Assembly (NCBI RefSeq): GCF_032854445.1
Contig: NC_088300.1
Location: forward strand, 17,203,191-17,267,190
Length of the DNA stretch: 64,000 nt
Reading direction: 5' to 3'
From: Liolophura sinensis
Lineage: Eukaryota; Mollusca; Polyplacophora; Chitonida; Chitonidae
In this document: one piece after another, positions 47,298-59,501 of the stretch
Numbering within the stretch: the stretch's first letter is position 1
How the letters are laid out: the number at the start of each line of letters is the position of its first letter
Translations under genes and position numbers: made by a program
The notes under the pieces: generated by a model
Seen by the model: only the letters and a program-made list of their open reading frames with translations
The model's database searches: none
What the model was told of the DNA's origin: nothing

Positions 47298-47901
47298 CCA
47301 GTCACTTCCACTCTCCCAAAGAGGGATTTTGCGGGGAACAGTTCTGTTGATGTTGTTTTTCGCTCTCTAGGAATGGTGTTCTTGCTCTAGATCGTTTTTG
47401 AACTGCCCATGCGTCACAACTTGACTGCTCGTCGGTCGTTTTTACGTGCTTCACCTTTTTTTCGTGCACAGTAGAACTTTTTTTAGCGTACCATGATAAG
47501 TTATTGGAATAATCTGAACAGTAAATGTCTGTACTTTTTAATATTATTTGCCCGTATACTGTGCGGACTATACGTTATAACCGTGTTATGTGTCACAAGA
47601 CAACAGCTTTTTATAACCACTAGACCTGGCAACTATACCTCTGCATTGTTCAGATATTTCCATGGGTACAGCTTGTAATCTCTTTTTTACCAGACAATTA
47701 TCATCACTATTATTACAACTACATGTAAGAGTTGAATGAATGAGTCTTTATCAAGCTCGGTTTACCACATGTACCAGACCATTTCTTATGACTCTTTTAG
47801 CTAACCGTACGTAGCAAAAACTTTGAAAGAAATATATCCGCGTTTACTGAATTTAAAAACAGCCTACAGACTGTCATGTCACATGATCCTTAATGTTTAC
47901 G

Positions 47902-47902
<1 letters not shown>

Positions 47903-47988
<86 letters not shown>
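47903..47988. repeat. (TA)n tract, about 42 units
   Basis: A pure TA dinucleotide run about 600 bp from the previous tract. No gene signal was found between them; an open frame at 47493-47678 is unsupported. Confidence 0.98.
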
Positions 47989-47990
<2 letters not shown>

Positions 47991-48559
47991 TCAAGCTAAT
48001 GCCATTCGAATCTGAGATCAGTATAACCCATTCTTTTGTGAGCAGCAGAAATGAGTCTGTCATAACTTCCACCGTGTTTCAGATCTGCCAGTTTGCGAGA
48101 TGAATTAAATTTGGCATACATTTTCTTGGACTTTTTTTTAACTTCATAACAGTTAAGAATATTGCTGGATTTGTTAATAGCCTAACTTGCTGTAGGTGCA
48201 AACTACAGACGACTGGATACATTCATTGACTGAATATCACATATGTTCGTGCGAAATATTTTTTTCAAATTTTAAAATATAACAATAAGCAAACATGTAA
48301 CGGTGTTTAAATAATATAGTTAATTGTTTATTTCTTTTTATTATTCTTGTTAATGCCTTCTGTGGCAATCAAAATATATGTCTTCTAAGGCGATGGCATG
48401 ATTAACCTTATTTACCTATACACGAAACCCACCTAGGACAATATCGTTGCAATTGAAGGCGTTGTGGTGGCAGACGTAAGCCAGTACAGAAGATATGACA
48501 GACGAATAAATGCAGCGTATTTATTTTATTATTTCAGCACAGTGCACTGGATGTGTCTT

Positions 48560-48862
48560 TATGTAATAGGCTTCCGGTCTGCCAGCACTCGGCACTCGGC
48601 AATCTGAACTGGACACTTCGTTATTCCGCTGAAGTTTATCGAAGGTTTCCTTATGTAAATAACTCTCGGTAATCCGAATGGCTACCCTTGTTATTCCTGC
48701 TGAAACTGCCCAGCTTCCTGTGGAGTTATTAAACTGCCCATATGTAAAAAGCTTTGTGTGCTAGTCCTCGATCTGAAGTGGATACCTTGTTATTCCACTG
48801 AACTTTGTTTAAAGTGCCCTTATGCAATAAGTCCCCTGTTACGTAGCACTCGGGAATCTGAG
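48560..48862. repeat. degenerate tandem repeat of about 90-110 bp (3.5 units)
   Basis: Units start with a TATGTAATA-type motif and continue with a CACTCGG-AATCTGAA block, then CTTGTTATTCC-GCTGAA and a cluster ending in GCCC/TTCC. Four starts are visible: about 48560, 48653, 48738 and 48821. Units differ by many substitutions and indels, so the array is old. Confidence 0.7.
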
Positions 48863-48869
48863 CTTTCTT

Positions 48870-51080
48870 TCGACGGAAACAATTTGCCATGGTGACGAAG
48901 ATAACTCAGGCTGGCCCTAATTGCCACAAATCTCACGAAGAATACAACATGACATAATGGCCGGGGTTATTTTTTGCATATTTAAATAAAGCGTGCCTGG
49001 AAAAGGTTCAGGTAAGACAGTTTTTGTAACCTGTCGACAAACAAGAGCAGAGATCAAACAGAAGCGTGCGCAGTAAACTTTTTGTCAAATGAGTAATCGT
49101 TCATCTTAAACGCCTGATTTAACTCAAACCCTTTTCCCAAGGAAAGTTTATCTAGTGCCAGACACCGGAAATATACACCACGCTGCCGAATCAAGGTCGA
49201 TATGAGCACATAAGATCATCTGATTTATGGATTACAGTCAACCAATAAACGTAATGGTATCTGTTATATCACTGTCTCTGTCTCAAATAATATCCGTTAT
49301 CGAGGTATTCGACAATTTTGTCTTTTCAAATTTGTTTTCTTACAAGACACTTCTGACTTTTTATATTTACTTCTACTGTAAATGGAAACATTCCGTTTAT
49401 TCTTACGTACAAAAGCGTTACTGATCTCTTATGTTTGTTTGCGTGTTGTATGTAGGCCGAGTAGGTCTGGTGTTACACATCTAATTTCATTTATTTGTTT
49501 TTTTTAAGCATGTGGTAACTCAGACATTTAATGTGTTATAATGCTATAACAACAGATATCATTTCGTTTTAATGGTGTTTTATGCCTATTGTAACTCAAA
49601 TGTTAGTAATTTTATTTCGTTCAATTTGGTGATACTTCCGGTATATGTACACACCCTACAAATATATAACCAGGTCAAGGAAACTAAACTTGGCCTTGGT
49701 GGAAATCAGCACCGACAAACTTCCCAACATTAAGTCCGCGTGAACTACCAATCCATAATGAGCTATATTACAACGCCGACTAATCAGAATTAGATGTAAA
49801 TCTGTAAAATATGTAAATCTCTAAGCTAATAACGATTCAATCTACTCACAATGCTCGGTACGTTCCGAAGGCATGGCCCGAAAAATCAGAGATCTATTTA
49901 AATGCAGGCCTGGCCAGAGAATATATATTCATTATTCAGTCTAAATATTAAAATTTGCAGACTTCGTACGAAAATCTGGATAACAATGTATCACATGATG
50001 AGATGAATTCATATGGAACATGTCTATTCGCATGTTATGCTAAGGTATAGCTCAGTTTTAATTTTGGGTTGTTTTTTTTCAAAAAATTTTTGATATCAGC
50101 TTTGACTAATGCTGTGACACATATTGAAACTCTAAAGCAAGTCATCAAAAGCTAATAAAGAACACAAAGCACTAATTACACCATTAGGCTTCCAAGCTTA
50201 TTGTTCTGCTAAAACTGCAAATTGCATCTGTTTGACATATGGCAGCAAATGTCTCGCGGATGTGATCATTAAGGGTTATGGAGTTTGTTTCTCTATGGTA
50301 CTGAGGTTGGCGGTGATATTGGATTTCGACCAAAACATTCAAACATCTTCTCCTCCAATGTGCGGATCTTTTTGATATTTGACATACATGTAGACCAATA
50401 CTAGTTACATAAAAATTGAAAATGCCATTAAAATTCATTTAAAAATTAGAAGCTCATCATGGGTTAAATATATGATCTCATGAACATTTTTGAATTTTGA
50501 TATAACTTTGATGTATTCGGGTGTATTTCGTGTCGGCGATACCGCATCTGATTTTATTTTTGGCTATGCGTTGTATGTAGTTAGAAAAATTATATTAGGC
50601 TGTTGAAGTTACGTAATTTCTGTCCTCCAGCTAGAAAATTGTATTTAGCATGAAACTATCTGAAGATATGCACTTTCTCGTGATTTTAGACCATATTTGA
50701 TCCACTGTTAATAGTTTTCTCGCTAGTAGTGCTTAAATGATATCACTCTAAGATATAGAAATATAAGCCCATTCATTTAACCTAGAGAGTAAGTAGACAA
50801 TTACATTCTCTTCAACTGTCTAGTAACTGTTCGTGATTTCCGAAAGTGGACTCTGTATCTTTATATACCAACATCGCTGTGTTGTTGTGTTGCTGAACAA
50901 CTGTTACAAACGACTATCGCAAATTGTTCGCTAGTTAAGCAGAAGATGAAAACCAACCATGCAAGACGCTTGGAAGCTGGTTAAAACTGCTGGTTGTAAG
51001 GTGCGAATTTGATATTTAGGATTTTATACCCAATGGAAACTACTAAAGGGGAAGCACATGCCGTGTGAAGGACTAGAACG
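48870..51080. other. AT-rich region without a recognised feature
   Basis: Only short open frames are present. A perfect hexamer-rich or repeat structure was not seen. Confidence 0.5.
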
Positions 51081-51089
51081 TGGATAGTA

Positions 51090-51188
51090 AAACTAGAACA
51101 GCCACGACGTTGTGATATACTATAGTTAGCAAATGGTTACACGTAACCGGTGAAATGCTGCCTCAGTTAGGGTTTTATTCGAACAAAA
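51090..51188 (+). repeat. small dispersed repeat, copy 2
   Basis: Core features: GTTAGCAAATGGTTACACGTAACCGGTGAAATGC followed by CTGCCTCAGTTAGGGTTTTATTC. Related copies are at 31084, 57261 and, inverted, 54020-54115. Confidence 0.7.
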
Positions 51189-52049
51189 GACTAAATGCTT
51201 AGGTTAAACTTTTATATATCATTATCCAATGACGCATTCGCACAAAATACATTCAGGCGTCCAATTATGTGATACAGTAATCGTACTCCATATAATAAAA
51301 CTGATCAGAAATGCGATTTGTGTGAATGTGGTTCATTTAACATGCAGTTTTTTTCTAACATATCAAGTGATGACATTTTAGAAATTCACTGAGACGAAAT
51401 AAAAGACATACATTGTAGTATTAAATTACACATTTCGTGACATTTCGTGTCAGTGATTCACTTGTGGCTATTCTTTTATCATCAAAGTGTGGAATCCAAT
51501 AAAAAGATGTATAAATTACGTCTTGGCTTCAACCATAAATCTAAACTACTTTTATTTGGATAACAAGGCCTCGTGGAGGCTCTTGAGGACTTATAAGCTT
51601 CTTGATATTTCTGAATGTTAGAATATATTTACCAATTAGGTACGATGCTCACTAAATGGGAAAAAATCTCAAGTATTTTTATCTTCTTATATCTTTTTAG
51701 GTATGGACATTTTTTTCCATAACTTTCATCTGAATTGACAGTTTGGTGATCGACGTATTTAGACTAAATGATCCCGAAGCAGATATGTCATGTCCTTATA
51801 AAGTTTGATGGATGACTTTGGTACGACTTATCAAGGTCAAATATGTATCGTGCCCACTAACAATTGACTCTGCTTATGTAAATTTCCAAAATAACACGGT
51901 TCTAATGAATCCGTTCAAACTAATTATAAATGACAAAAAGTGACAAAAGATTCTGTTGTCAAATTCGTAGTGCAAGACATCAATTTTAGTTATCTGACTG
52001 TTTTTTTGAAAAATGTTTAACTTCTACGACGGCGGTCAAGTTTGTGGGT

Positions 52050-52224
52050 GAAGGAAACCAGACGGAGTGGTGAGGAAGGAAACCAGAAAGAGTGGTGAGG
52101 AAGAAAATCAGACGGGGTAGTGAAGAAGGAAACCAGAGAGAGTGGTGAGGAAGGAAACCAGACGGAGTGGTGAGGAAAGAAACCAGACGGAGTGGTGAGG
52201 AGGGAAATCAGACAGAGTGGTGAG
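52050..52224. repeat. 25-bp minisatellite, 7 copies, seeded in a SINE-like block
   Basis: Exactly seven units of 25 bp (GAAGGAAACCAGACGGAGTGGTGAG) fill 175 bp. The sequence just upstream (TTCTACGACGGCGGTCAAGTTTGTGGGTGAAGGAAACC) matches the SINE body, whose GGAGGAAACCGGGCAGAG block resembles the unit. The array therefore seems to have grown from a SINE segment. Confidence 0.92.
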
Positions 52225-52378
52225 AAAATCCCCGCACTTCGCTAGATACCTGACGAAATGATCGCACTCAATCGCTCCCAATTTACCCCGATTGTCGCCC
52301 AAAGATTTGCTTGCAGTCAAACCTAAAATGACCAATCGATTCTTGCAGGATTCCTGTTTATCCGCGAAAGTCACTTAA

Positions 52379-52862
52379 TCAGGCAGCGAAATTTGGCCTG
52401 CCGGCGAAACCCAGAAATCGGTTACGTCTTTTCCGCCTCGCCTAACCGATCATTCGGTTACGCCACGTATGTTTATCAACCCGATCAGTTACGCTAATTG
52501 TTTACGTGGTTTATGTTTCAGGCATCATTCTGGATCATTAATAGAAGTATTCAGCTCAATGTTATGTTTGTTTTTCTTTTCTATATCTAGCAGCTCATAC
52601 CGTAAGGTTGGTGAACAAAAGAAAGAGAAATTTTACACTCACACGGTGTTTCAACGTTGTGTGTTGCCTGGTTGGTACTTGACTCCTGTGGCACATTTTT
52701 ACGTGAAATTCCGTTATACAGGCTTATATGTTTGCAATATGCCCAGTCCAACATTAAGTACTTCCAGTAAGTGTCATTACGGTATTGGGGAGCGAGTTTG
52801 GTATCCCTGATTACTGATAATTAACGCAGTTTCCAACGCACGTGGTGTGAGTCTTACCACAG

Positions 52863-52928
<66 letters not shown>

Positions 52929-53451
52929 TCGCTACAGGGCCAGGAGAGACCTTGACGTCACAGGCCTATGCGTCACAGGCCTGTGCTCTAAATCAGAACG
53001 CAGCCGGTGAGGTCCCGTAAGGGTTCCATAAATCTGTACGGCAGACTCGACTAATTTGGGCTGGAGTAGCAGTTAAACTACATGTACATGAAAAGGTAAC
53101 CTTGTTTTATTTACTTGCGTGATCGTGAAAAGATAAGTCAAAATAAATAATTTGAGTATTATCTCAAAGCCTGTAAAGCATATATGAATGATTACATTTC
53201 CATGTGACCAGCACAGGCAGCTGGCTGTGGCTGAAATCGATGTTTCTATTTTTAGACGCGTTGCCATACTGGCCGCGTTGTGATTATGAAAGCTGTTCAG
53301 TCCAGTTTATCTGTAGTTACCTAATGCACACTGACTCTAAGGACGTTCTCGTTGGACAGTTGGCCTAACCGATTTTCCGGTTAGCCAAATTGAACCGCAC
53401 GTAACCGTTGCGCGACCGACGGTTTCGTTCGCGCCAAATTTCGCTGCCTGC
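52379..53451. mobile_element. TTAA-flanked inverted-repeat DNA transposon, probably non-autonomous
   Basis: The left end reads TTAA then TCAGGCAGCGAAATTTGGC. The right end, reverse-complemented, reads TTAA then GCAGGCAGCGAAATTTGGC. Imperfect inverted similarity continues for about 80 bp (GAAACC, CGGTTACGT and CTAACCG blocks recur in order). The flanking TTAA on both sides (52375-52378 and 53452-53455) is the target-site duplication expected of piggyBac- or Kolobok-type elements. The 1.07-kb interior holds a (TA)n tract (52865-52927), a duplicated GCGTCACAGGCCT motif and a 113-codon open frame (52469-52810) without transposase features. It is probably mobilised in trans, if at all. Confidence 0.85.
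52865..52927. repeat. (TA)n tract inside the transposon
   Basis: A pure TA run of about 31 units, internal to the TTAA element. Confidence 0.97.
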
Positions 53452-53490
53452 TTAATTGCATGAAATAAAAGGCACCCTGTGATAATAATG

Positions 53491-53680
53491 ATTGCGACTA
53501 CAGCAACAGCCTTGCGACTACTCCAACAGCCTTGCGACTACTGCGACAGCCTTGCGACTACTGCCACTGCCTTGCGATTACAGCAACAGCCTTGCGACTA
53601 CTCCAACAGCCTTGCAACTACAACAACAGCCTTGCGACTACTGCAACTGCCTTGCGACTACAGCAATAGCCTTGCGATCG
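53491..53680. repeat. 20-bp minisatellite (about 9.5 copies)
   Basis: The unit is CTTGCGACTACTGCAACAGC with variants at the CTAC/ATTAC and CAACAGC/CCACTGC positions. It begins 36 bp beyond the right TTAA of the inverted-repeat element. Overlapping repetitive open frames are a by-product. Confidence 0.95.
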
Positions 53681-54019
53681 CTGGTAATATATTCAGATTT
53701 ATCAAAATTTGAATATCATTCAAGGTTGTTTATTACCCTATACCTTCCCATGTTATCTTTCAACTCGCCGTGTGCTCTCCCCTGTTTCATTTCAGTGAAG
53801 TGCCAGGATGTGCGTGGTCTCCAGAACTTACCAGAGGCCTTGACCCTTTGCATTGTTTTAATGTTGTTCTATGTTAAATGTGATGACAAGACAGCATTTT
53901 GAGTAATTCTACACCAGGGACGTGTAAGAAATTGCAATTGAAATCACTGCATTTTTTTTACCTAATTGTGCTTCGACATGGTGCTAAGGGGCGTATTATG
54001 TGCTCCTATTTATTGACAT

Positions 54020-54115
54020 GAACAGCTAGAATAAAACTCTGACTGAGGTAAACTGACAAGAAGCCGTATTTCACCGGTTACGTGTGACCATTTTTCAACT
54101 ATCACACTGTCATCG
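54020..54115 (-). repeat. small dispersed repeat, copy 3 (inverted)
   Basis: The reverse complement reads GTGATAGTTGAAAAATGGTCACACGTAACCGGTGAAATACGG, then TTACCTCAGTCAGAGTTTTATTC. It is the inverse of the copy at 51090, with the TTAA element between them. Confidence 0.7.
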
Positions 54116-54538
54116 TTGCTCTCGTTTTTCTTTTTATGCTGTACGTCTTAATTATATCGAATACCATTACGGCCAGTTTTACAAGTGGAGGAGACAGGAG
54201 TTGACGATAGGTCTCTGGAAAACTTCACGTAAAACCATACAAGAGGGTGACTTCGACAAATTCCTGCCACCAAAAACAATGGAAGCAGTAGTTTGTTGAA
54301 ACTTAGAGAAAGTGGACTTGTAAAAATGTTGAAAACCTTACCTGAGTACAGTCTCCGATCCCTAATCCGAGGCGCTTTACCATGTGTCCTCTCGTCAAGT
54401 GGAAATATAGCCGGAACGACCAAAAAACATCTCTTCATAAATCATCCAGGGCTACCCAAGATGCTCTTTGCTGAAAATCATGGGACACTCTCCTCATCAA
54501 GTCACGATGCTTATACAAAAGCAATATTACAACATTAA
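54084..54538 (+). CDS. unresolved pair of overlapping open frames
   Basis: Frames 54084-54299 (71 codons) and 54293-54538 (81 codons) overlap by 7 nt in different phases. Both read as ordinary mixed-composition peptide without recognised motifs, with no signal peptide, clear promoter or splice sites. The first frame begins inside the inverted dispersed repeat. They may be one decayed frame split by an indel, or chance. Confidence 0.18.
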
Positions 54539-54539
54539 C

Positions 54540-55825
54540 AAATGTTTCTTTTGCCAAGGCTGATTCAGATTTTGAATTTTTTTTATGGCGTTATGTATGT
54601 AATTCTGGGCAGTTGCAAAGTATTAATAGCACATAATTTCTTTGGAGTTGTCATGTGGTCGACTCAGAGACGTATGCAGATTTTGCAAGCTACACGCCTG
54701 TCGGTCAGCAACAGCCCGCGAAGTACTGGATAGATTTATATTAAGGAACAAAACCATTCATTGTTACCCGGCTGGTCACTGGTTAATATACAGCTGAATT
54801 AGCATAAATACATCAATGTTAGCGTGTTAAAAATGTTGTAGTATGTGGCTTCCTTGGAGATCTACTAATTATGAAGCCATATATAACCTAATGCAACTGT
54901 TCTGCTGTACAAGCCACGTAATTAAGGAAACTATGAGCATCACAAAAGGAAACATAAAACAGTCTTGGTTGTAATATGGTAAACAATTGGTAAAGCTCTG
55001 TATTTCTTGAACACGTTGTTTACAGAGTTCTTTTGTAAGTCACCAATCTATCATTGTCAGACTTGAAGGTTCTGTCCCGTGTTAGGAAGTGGTTGACAAC
55101 GTGGTGATGAATCACTATCCCATATGGGAGATCAAGTACCCACAACTAGCATAACAGGTGCCTTTAACTTACCCAGGAAATTACGACTAACAAAACGGTA
55201 CAGTGCCATGTAGTCCACCACTTTAAACGGACATGTTGTCAACAAGACAAAGCCACATATACACAAGTTGTATTAAATGAGTTCTGTTTTATAAAATCGC
55301 AAAAACTTGAGAAACAGGTTTCCCTTTGATGATTGATTTAAACATGAATAAATAAAAACACTATCAGGATATAATAATACATATAGTCTACATTCAAAAT
55401 GATCCGAACAATATAACAGATTAAAGTCGAATCTCCGCCATAGGTTCTCTGCCTGTGTATGGGTTTTTGATACGAACATTTTTTCTCTCGCTTTTCAGAT
55501 GACCTGTCAAAATAAATGCAGTGGTGTGAGAATAATTATTGCTATGTGGCAGAGAGAAGTATTGCTCTAAATATAGGAAAAAATACATAGAAATATCCTA
55601 CATTTCACCGTAAAACCTGGAACCATTACTTTTACTGTGCCATGACATAATGGTGGAGTATCCGTGCAAGTTATCCTTCATATGCCATTTAGTATTTTAC
55701 TTAAACTGTCTCTTGTAATTAGTCAGGTGGAATGGCCTGTCCCTTTCCAATTGTAAATGTAAATTGTGAATTGTTGCCTTACTCCATGAAATTTCTTAGG
55801 GAATGTGAAGAAGAGAGCGCTAATC
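54540..55825. other. region without a recognised feature
   Basis: Only short open frames lie between the unresolved frames and the SINE. Confidence 0.5.
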
Positions 55826-56070
55826 AGGGCGCTCCGTGGCCGAGTAGTTAGTGTGCCAATACGTAGCAATAACTCAGGCGCCTCTCATCCACACGGTCTC
55901 TGGGAGTTCAAGTCCAGCTCATGCTGGCTCCTGACGTACATGGAAAGGTCTGCCAGCAACCTGCAGACTCTGCCCAGTTACCTATCACTATAATACTGGC
56001 CACCGTCATATAAGTGAAATATTTCTCATGTGTGTGTTAAAACACCAATCAAATAAATGAAGAAATAAAT
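55826..56070 (+). mobile_element. tRNA-SINE, full-length copy
   Basis: The head begins GGGCGCTCCGTGGCCGAGTAG and contains GGGAGTTCAAGTCCAGCTC (B-box-like). The body has TGGAAAGGTCTGCCAGCAACC. The tail is CTGGCCACCGTCATATAAGTG, then AAAACACCAATCAAATAAATG and a short A/T-rich end. This is the best head-to-tail copy in the window. Confidence 0.93.
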
Positions 56071-56672
56071 CCAGTAATCTGTACGTCAAGCACTTTGATG
56101 TAGGCTAAACGAAATGTATGTCGTAAAAGAACACCCTCTGATGACGAATCAAGAACTGGTAGAGAGGACATCTTCTCAAAACTGGTGGTTATTCAAAACA
56201 GAATTTTGAGGTTGACGGGTGTTACCAGTATGGCATACCGTGAAAAACACATTTTCTCTCTGACGCGCCGCATTTATTGAGACTTTTTGCTAGATTAAGG
56301 GGTTGAATTCTATGTTATTAATTTCCTTTTCCCGGCTAGAAATAAACTTGACATGGTATTGACAAAAGTCACTCCGTTATTGTAACTAATAAGACCCTGT
56401 AGACTTTATAACATGTCACAGTTATAGGTCACATTAGCATAGTGGCTGACCTCCTTCTAGTAAGAATCTAAAACAGATTAGGTTTAACCGGTGCAGCTTT
56501 GGTATTTATAAATATGTACGGACAGCCACCACTTGTTCAAATACAAATTAACGAAGACAACAAAAAAATGAATGTTTGAAATACCATGCTCTGAAGGTTT
56601 ACCCCGATTCACGGAAGGCCATTACTGAGTCATCGAAGCGCAGAGAGCACGGTGAGAAAGTTAGATTAACTA

Positions 56673-56680
56673 TATATAAA
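56673..56680 (+). promoter_or_regulatory. TATA box upstream of gene D
   Basis: TATATAAA lies about 55 nt before the gene D ATG, leaving room for a transcription start near 56705 and a 5' UTR of about 25-30 nt. Confidence 0.45.
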
Positions 56681-56731
56681 CAGAGAATAAAAGGACATTA
56701 GAAATTCTGTAGAAATCAAGCACGCAGAAGG

Positions 56732-56968
56732 ATGATGTCACCCACTATAGTACGTATATACAGCAGCGTGAATCCCAAACATTGGCTGATGGTTCTGTTC
56801 ATTACCTGTGTGGTGTACGGTGGCACTAGTTCATTAAATCGACTAGAACAATGGAAGAAGGGTACCCTTGAAAATGCCTGTGTTGCATTAGCATTGAACC
56901 CATGTCTGTGTGACTTAGTGATTGAAAAACGTGCCTCTGAATCCCATGAAGTACATGTACGCTCCTAA
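56732..56968 (+). CDS. gene D: candidate small secreted protein, 78 aa
   Basis: An ATG-ATG start follows the TATA box at a promoter-like distance. The protein has a basic N-terminal stretch of about 18 residues and then a hydrophobic core L-M-V-L-F-I-T-C-V-V-Y-G-G followed by T-S-S, consistent with a long signal peptide. The mature part is about 46 residues with three Cys (A-C-V and C-L-C) and a K-R dibasic site near residue 67, which would leave a short C-terminal peptide. It could be a small secreted or hormone-like precursor, or the first exon of a longer gene. No family is recognised and a chance open frame cannot be excluded. Confidence 0.4.
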   Translation: MMSPTIVRIYSSVNPKHWLMVLFITCVVYGGTSSLNRLEQWKKGTLENACVALALNPCLCDLVIEKRASESHEVHVRS

Positions 56969-57260
56969 CCTAGGACAGAGTATCCTCCACCGAATCCGTT
57001 GTTATTGCTAGTTGTGGGCTGCAACACATGGTCGACATGGCTCATGAGACCGTTATGAGCTACAGCTTAGATCTCATTCATTGTAGATGATTTTCTAAGA
57101 GTTTGCTCTGTGTGTGCATAACTGTTTATAACATCTCGGAAAGAACGACAGCGGCCAGTTTAAGACAGCTGGCTCTCTCCATCAATTAAAGTGATCTTCG
57201 TAACATACGGGAAATATTCTTGAGTTCGGGTATTAAACTGTTAAAAGACTACAGTGTACA

Positions 57261-57355
57261 GGGTAAAACCAGAGCATCGACGACACTGTGACAGTTGGCA
57301 AATGGCCACTTGTAACCGGTGAAATACTGTCTCTTGTCAGTTTGCCTCAGTTTAT
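57261..57355 (+). repeat. small dispersed repeat, copy 4
   Basis: GTGACAGTTGGCAAATGGCCACTTGTAACCGGTGAAATACTG and TTGTCAGTTTGCCTCAG align with the copies at 51090 and 54020 (inverted). Confidence 0.7.
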
Positions 57356-59479
57356 GTAACTGTTTGTGTGTGTTTGTGTTTGTTTAAAAACAACTTATAC
57401 ATTACATTGTCTAACTCTATGGCTTAAACAGAATAATGTAAAAAAAACAAATGCAATGATATTAATTGCAATTTATAAGACGTCGCTTGTCTAGAATTAC
57501 TCCAAATACTGTGTTGTTGTCACATTCATCAATCAATCAAAGGATGAAATTCCATTGTCTGTCTTACCTTGTCACAGCAGCTAACCCTATTTGTCTGTAG
57601 TAGAATCTTTATTTATATGTCAGAATACGTGCACGTAAAAAAACTAAAACCTTGAAAAATACCCGGATTTGCTAACTATCTATAATGTTGGGGGGAAAAT
57701 GAAACGTATCACCTGCAGAATGCATGAAGATTGATGGCCTCCTATTTGGTAACTATATCATGCAAAAAGTATTAAGAACGTAGGCCTACCGGAAGTTGGA
57801 GCACAGGTAACATTAATCTTGTCTATTCGTATTGAGTGATTATGTAGTATGTCTTAAACTCTCACATGCTCAGAGTGAAATCAACGTGGTACATGATATT
57901 CCAACGAGCTGACCTATACATGTGTAAGTGTAAGAGAAAATATTTGAATAATAATTATATTCGAGAAATAAGATTATTCTATCATTATATATATGTGAAA
58001 TATTTTATCTATTCATACAATTATTCGGTTGTTGTTGTTGTATGCTGATCTAAAAAGTACTTATGCATTTATCTATACTGTGAGTCCTTAGGCAGAAATT
58101 TGGACATAGGGTGGAGGCCCAACGCCAGAAGACTTATTAACCTGTAAACGACTTGTTGGTATAATAAGAAAACATTCATCTACAGTTACCGTTATGTTCA
58201 TGATTTCAAACTGTTTTACAAGACGAATGTTTTGAGTTTCACATTATGTCAAATGCCATATACATGAGAGAGCAGCCACCCAGGAAAATGCGTCAAAAAT
58301 CCATCCTGTTTTGAGAGACATTTCTTAGTTTCCAGTGAACCTCATAGACAAGGGCAGCGGCAATTAACCGTTGTAATTTGTAACGATTTAGCATGCGAAG
58401 TGAAAGTGCATGCACGCTGGTTTTTTTCTGCCCTTTATCAGCCAACGTATTCAATAAAATATGCCGCGTTGGATATATGAACAGTTGTAATCAGAGCACA
58501 GCTTTTATCACCACAAAAATATATATACTGTTATTGTTCACAATTTGGGTATGAGTTTGATTTGTACGCACCTATAGAGCCTGTCGTGTGTCTTGACAAA
58601 ATCATTGAAAATCGTTGGCTGCTGATTTGAGTTGATGGGTTATGCTGAACGTTATTTTGAAATCCTGAGACCATTAACCGAGAACGTCCATAGTGTCTGA
58701 CGATTGCATATGAATATATGTTAGACTTCCATAAATGTGTAGATTATGGGGCACTTCCATAACTACATGTATTTTGTATGTTTAAATGTATTTGTACTCA
58801 GCTGCATTATTATCGACCCGTTTTATAACATTACAGCCCAAACTTAAAACAAAAACACCTAAATTCACTTACAGAAAAACAGCCTCGTCAGTGGTAAGGA
58901 ATGTACAGGAATAGAATTTGGCTAGTGTCTTTACCTCATCCTGGTGCATAAACAGCCTCAAATGTGTATAGCAAAAGGTTGACCGCCTGGCTAAAACTGT
59001 TGCTTTCAATCATATTTACAATATGAATCAAAAAAAAAAACGGATGGAAAAATTAAGAAAAAAACAGATCTATAAGAAATGCGCTTGCGCGCAGTGCTTC
59101 AGAGTTTTTGATAGATGGTCAGCTGTTTTCATGAAAGAGCTTGTCACAAATTCTACTTGAGACCATTTATACCCCCGCTGATCAGTCACAACAGAGTCGT
59201 TCCGACGTCAATATCTCACATGTCGGTGTGACTAAAGGTCACTCTGGGGCCGTCCAGTCATATATTACAATCAGCAAACACTCAGATATGGATTTGTAAG
59301 TTAGTTCACGATAGATAGAATGTAAATCGCTAAGAAAAGGAGGCCACGATTTTAAAGGTCAAAGGAATATATCACCCCACAGGAGTCAATCAACCCCTCA
59401 GAGCAAAGCCGCTATATACCATGTCATTGGATACCACACACTAACTCTTCGCTCCAGTAATTATAGAGACAGTTACACC

Positions 59480-59501
59480 TGAGATACAACATTGTATCTC
59501 A
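59480..59501. other. 22-bp near-perfect palindrome
   Basis: TGAGATACAA and its complement TTGTATCTCA are separated by only two bases. It could form a short hairpin or bind a dimeric factor. No adjacent gene is seen. Confidence 0.7.

Noticed and set aside
53479-53902. Ala/Leu/Cys/Asp-rich repeat frames
   Set aside because: Produced by the 20-bp minisatellite in two phases.
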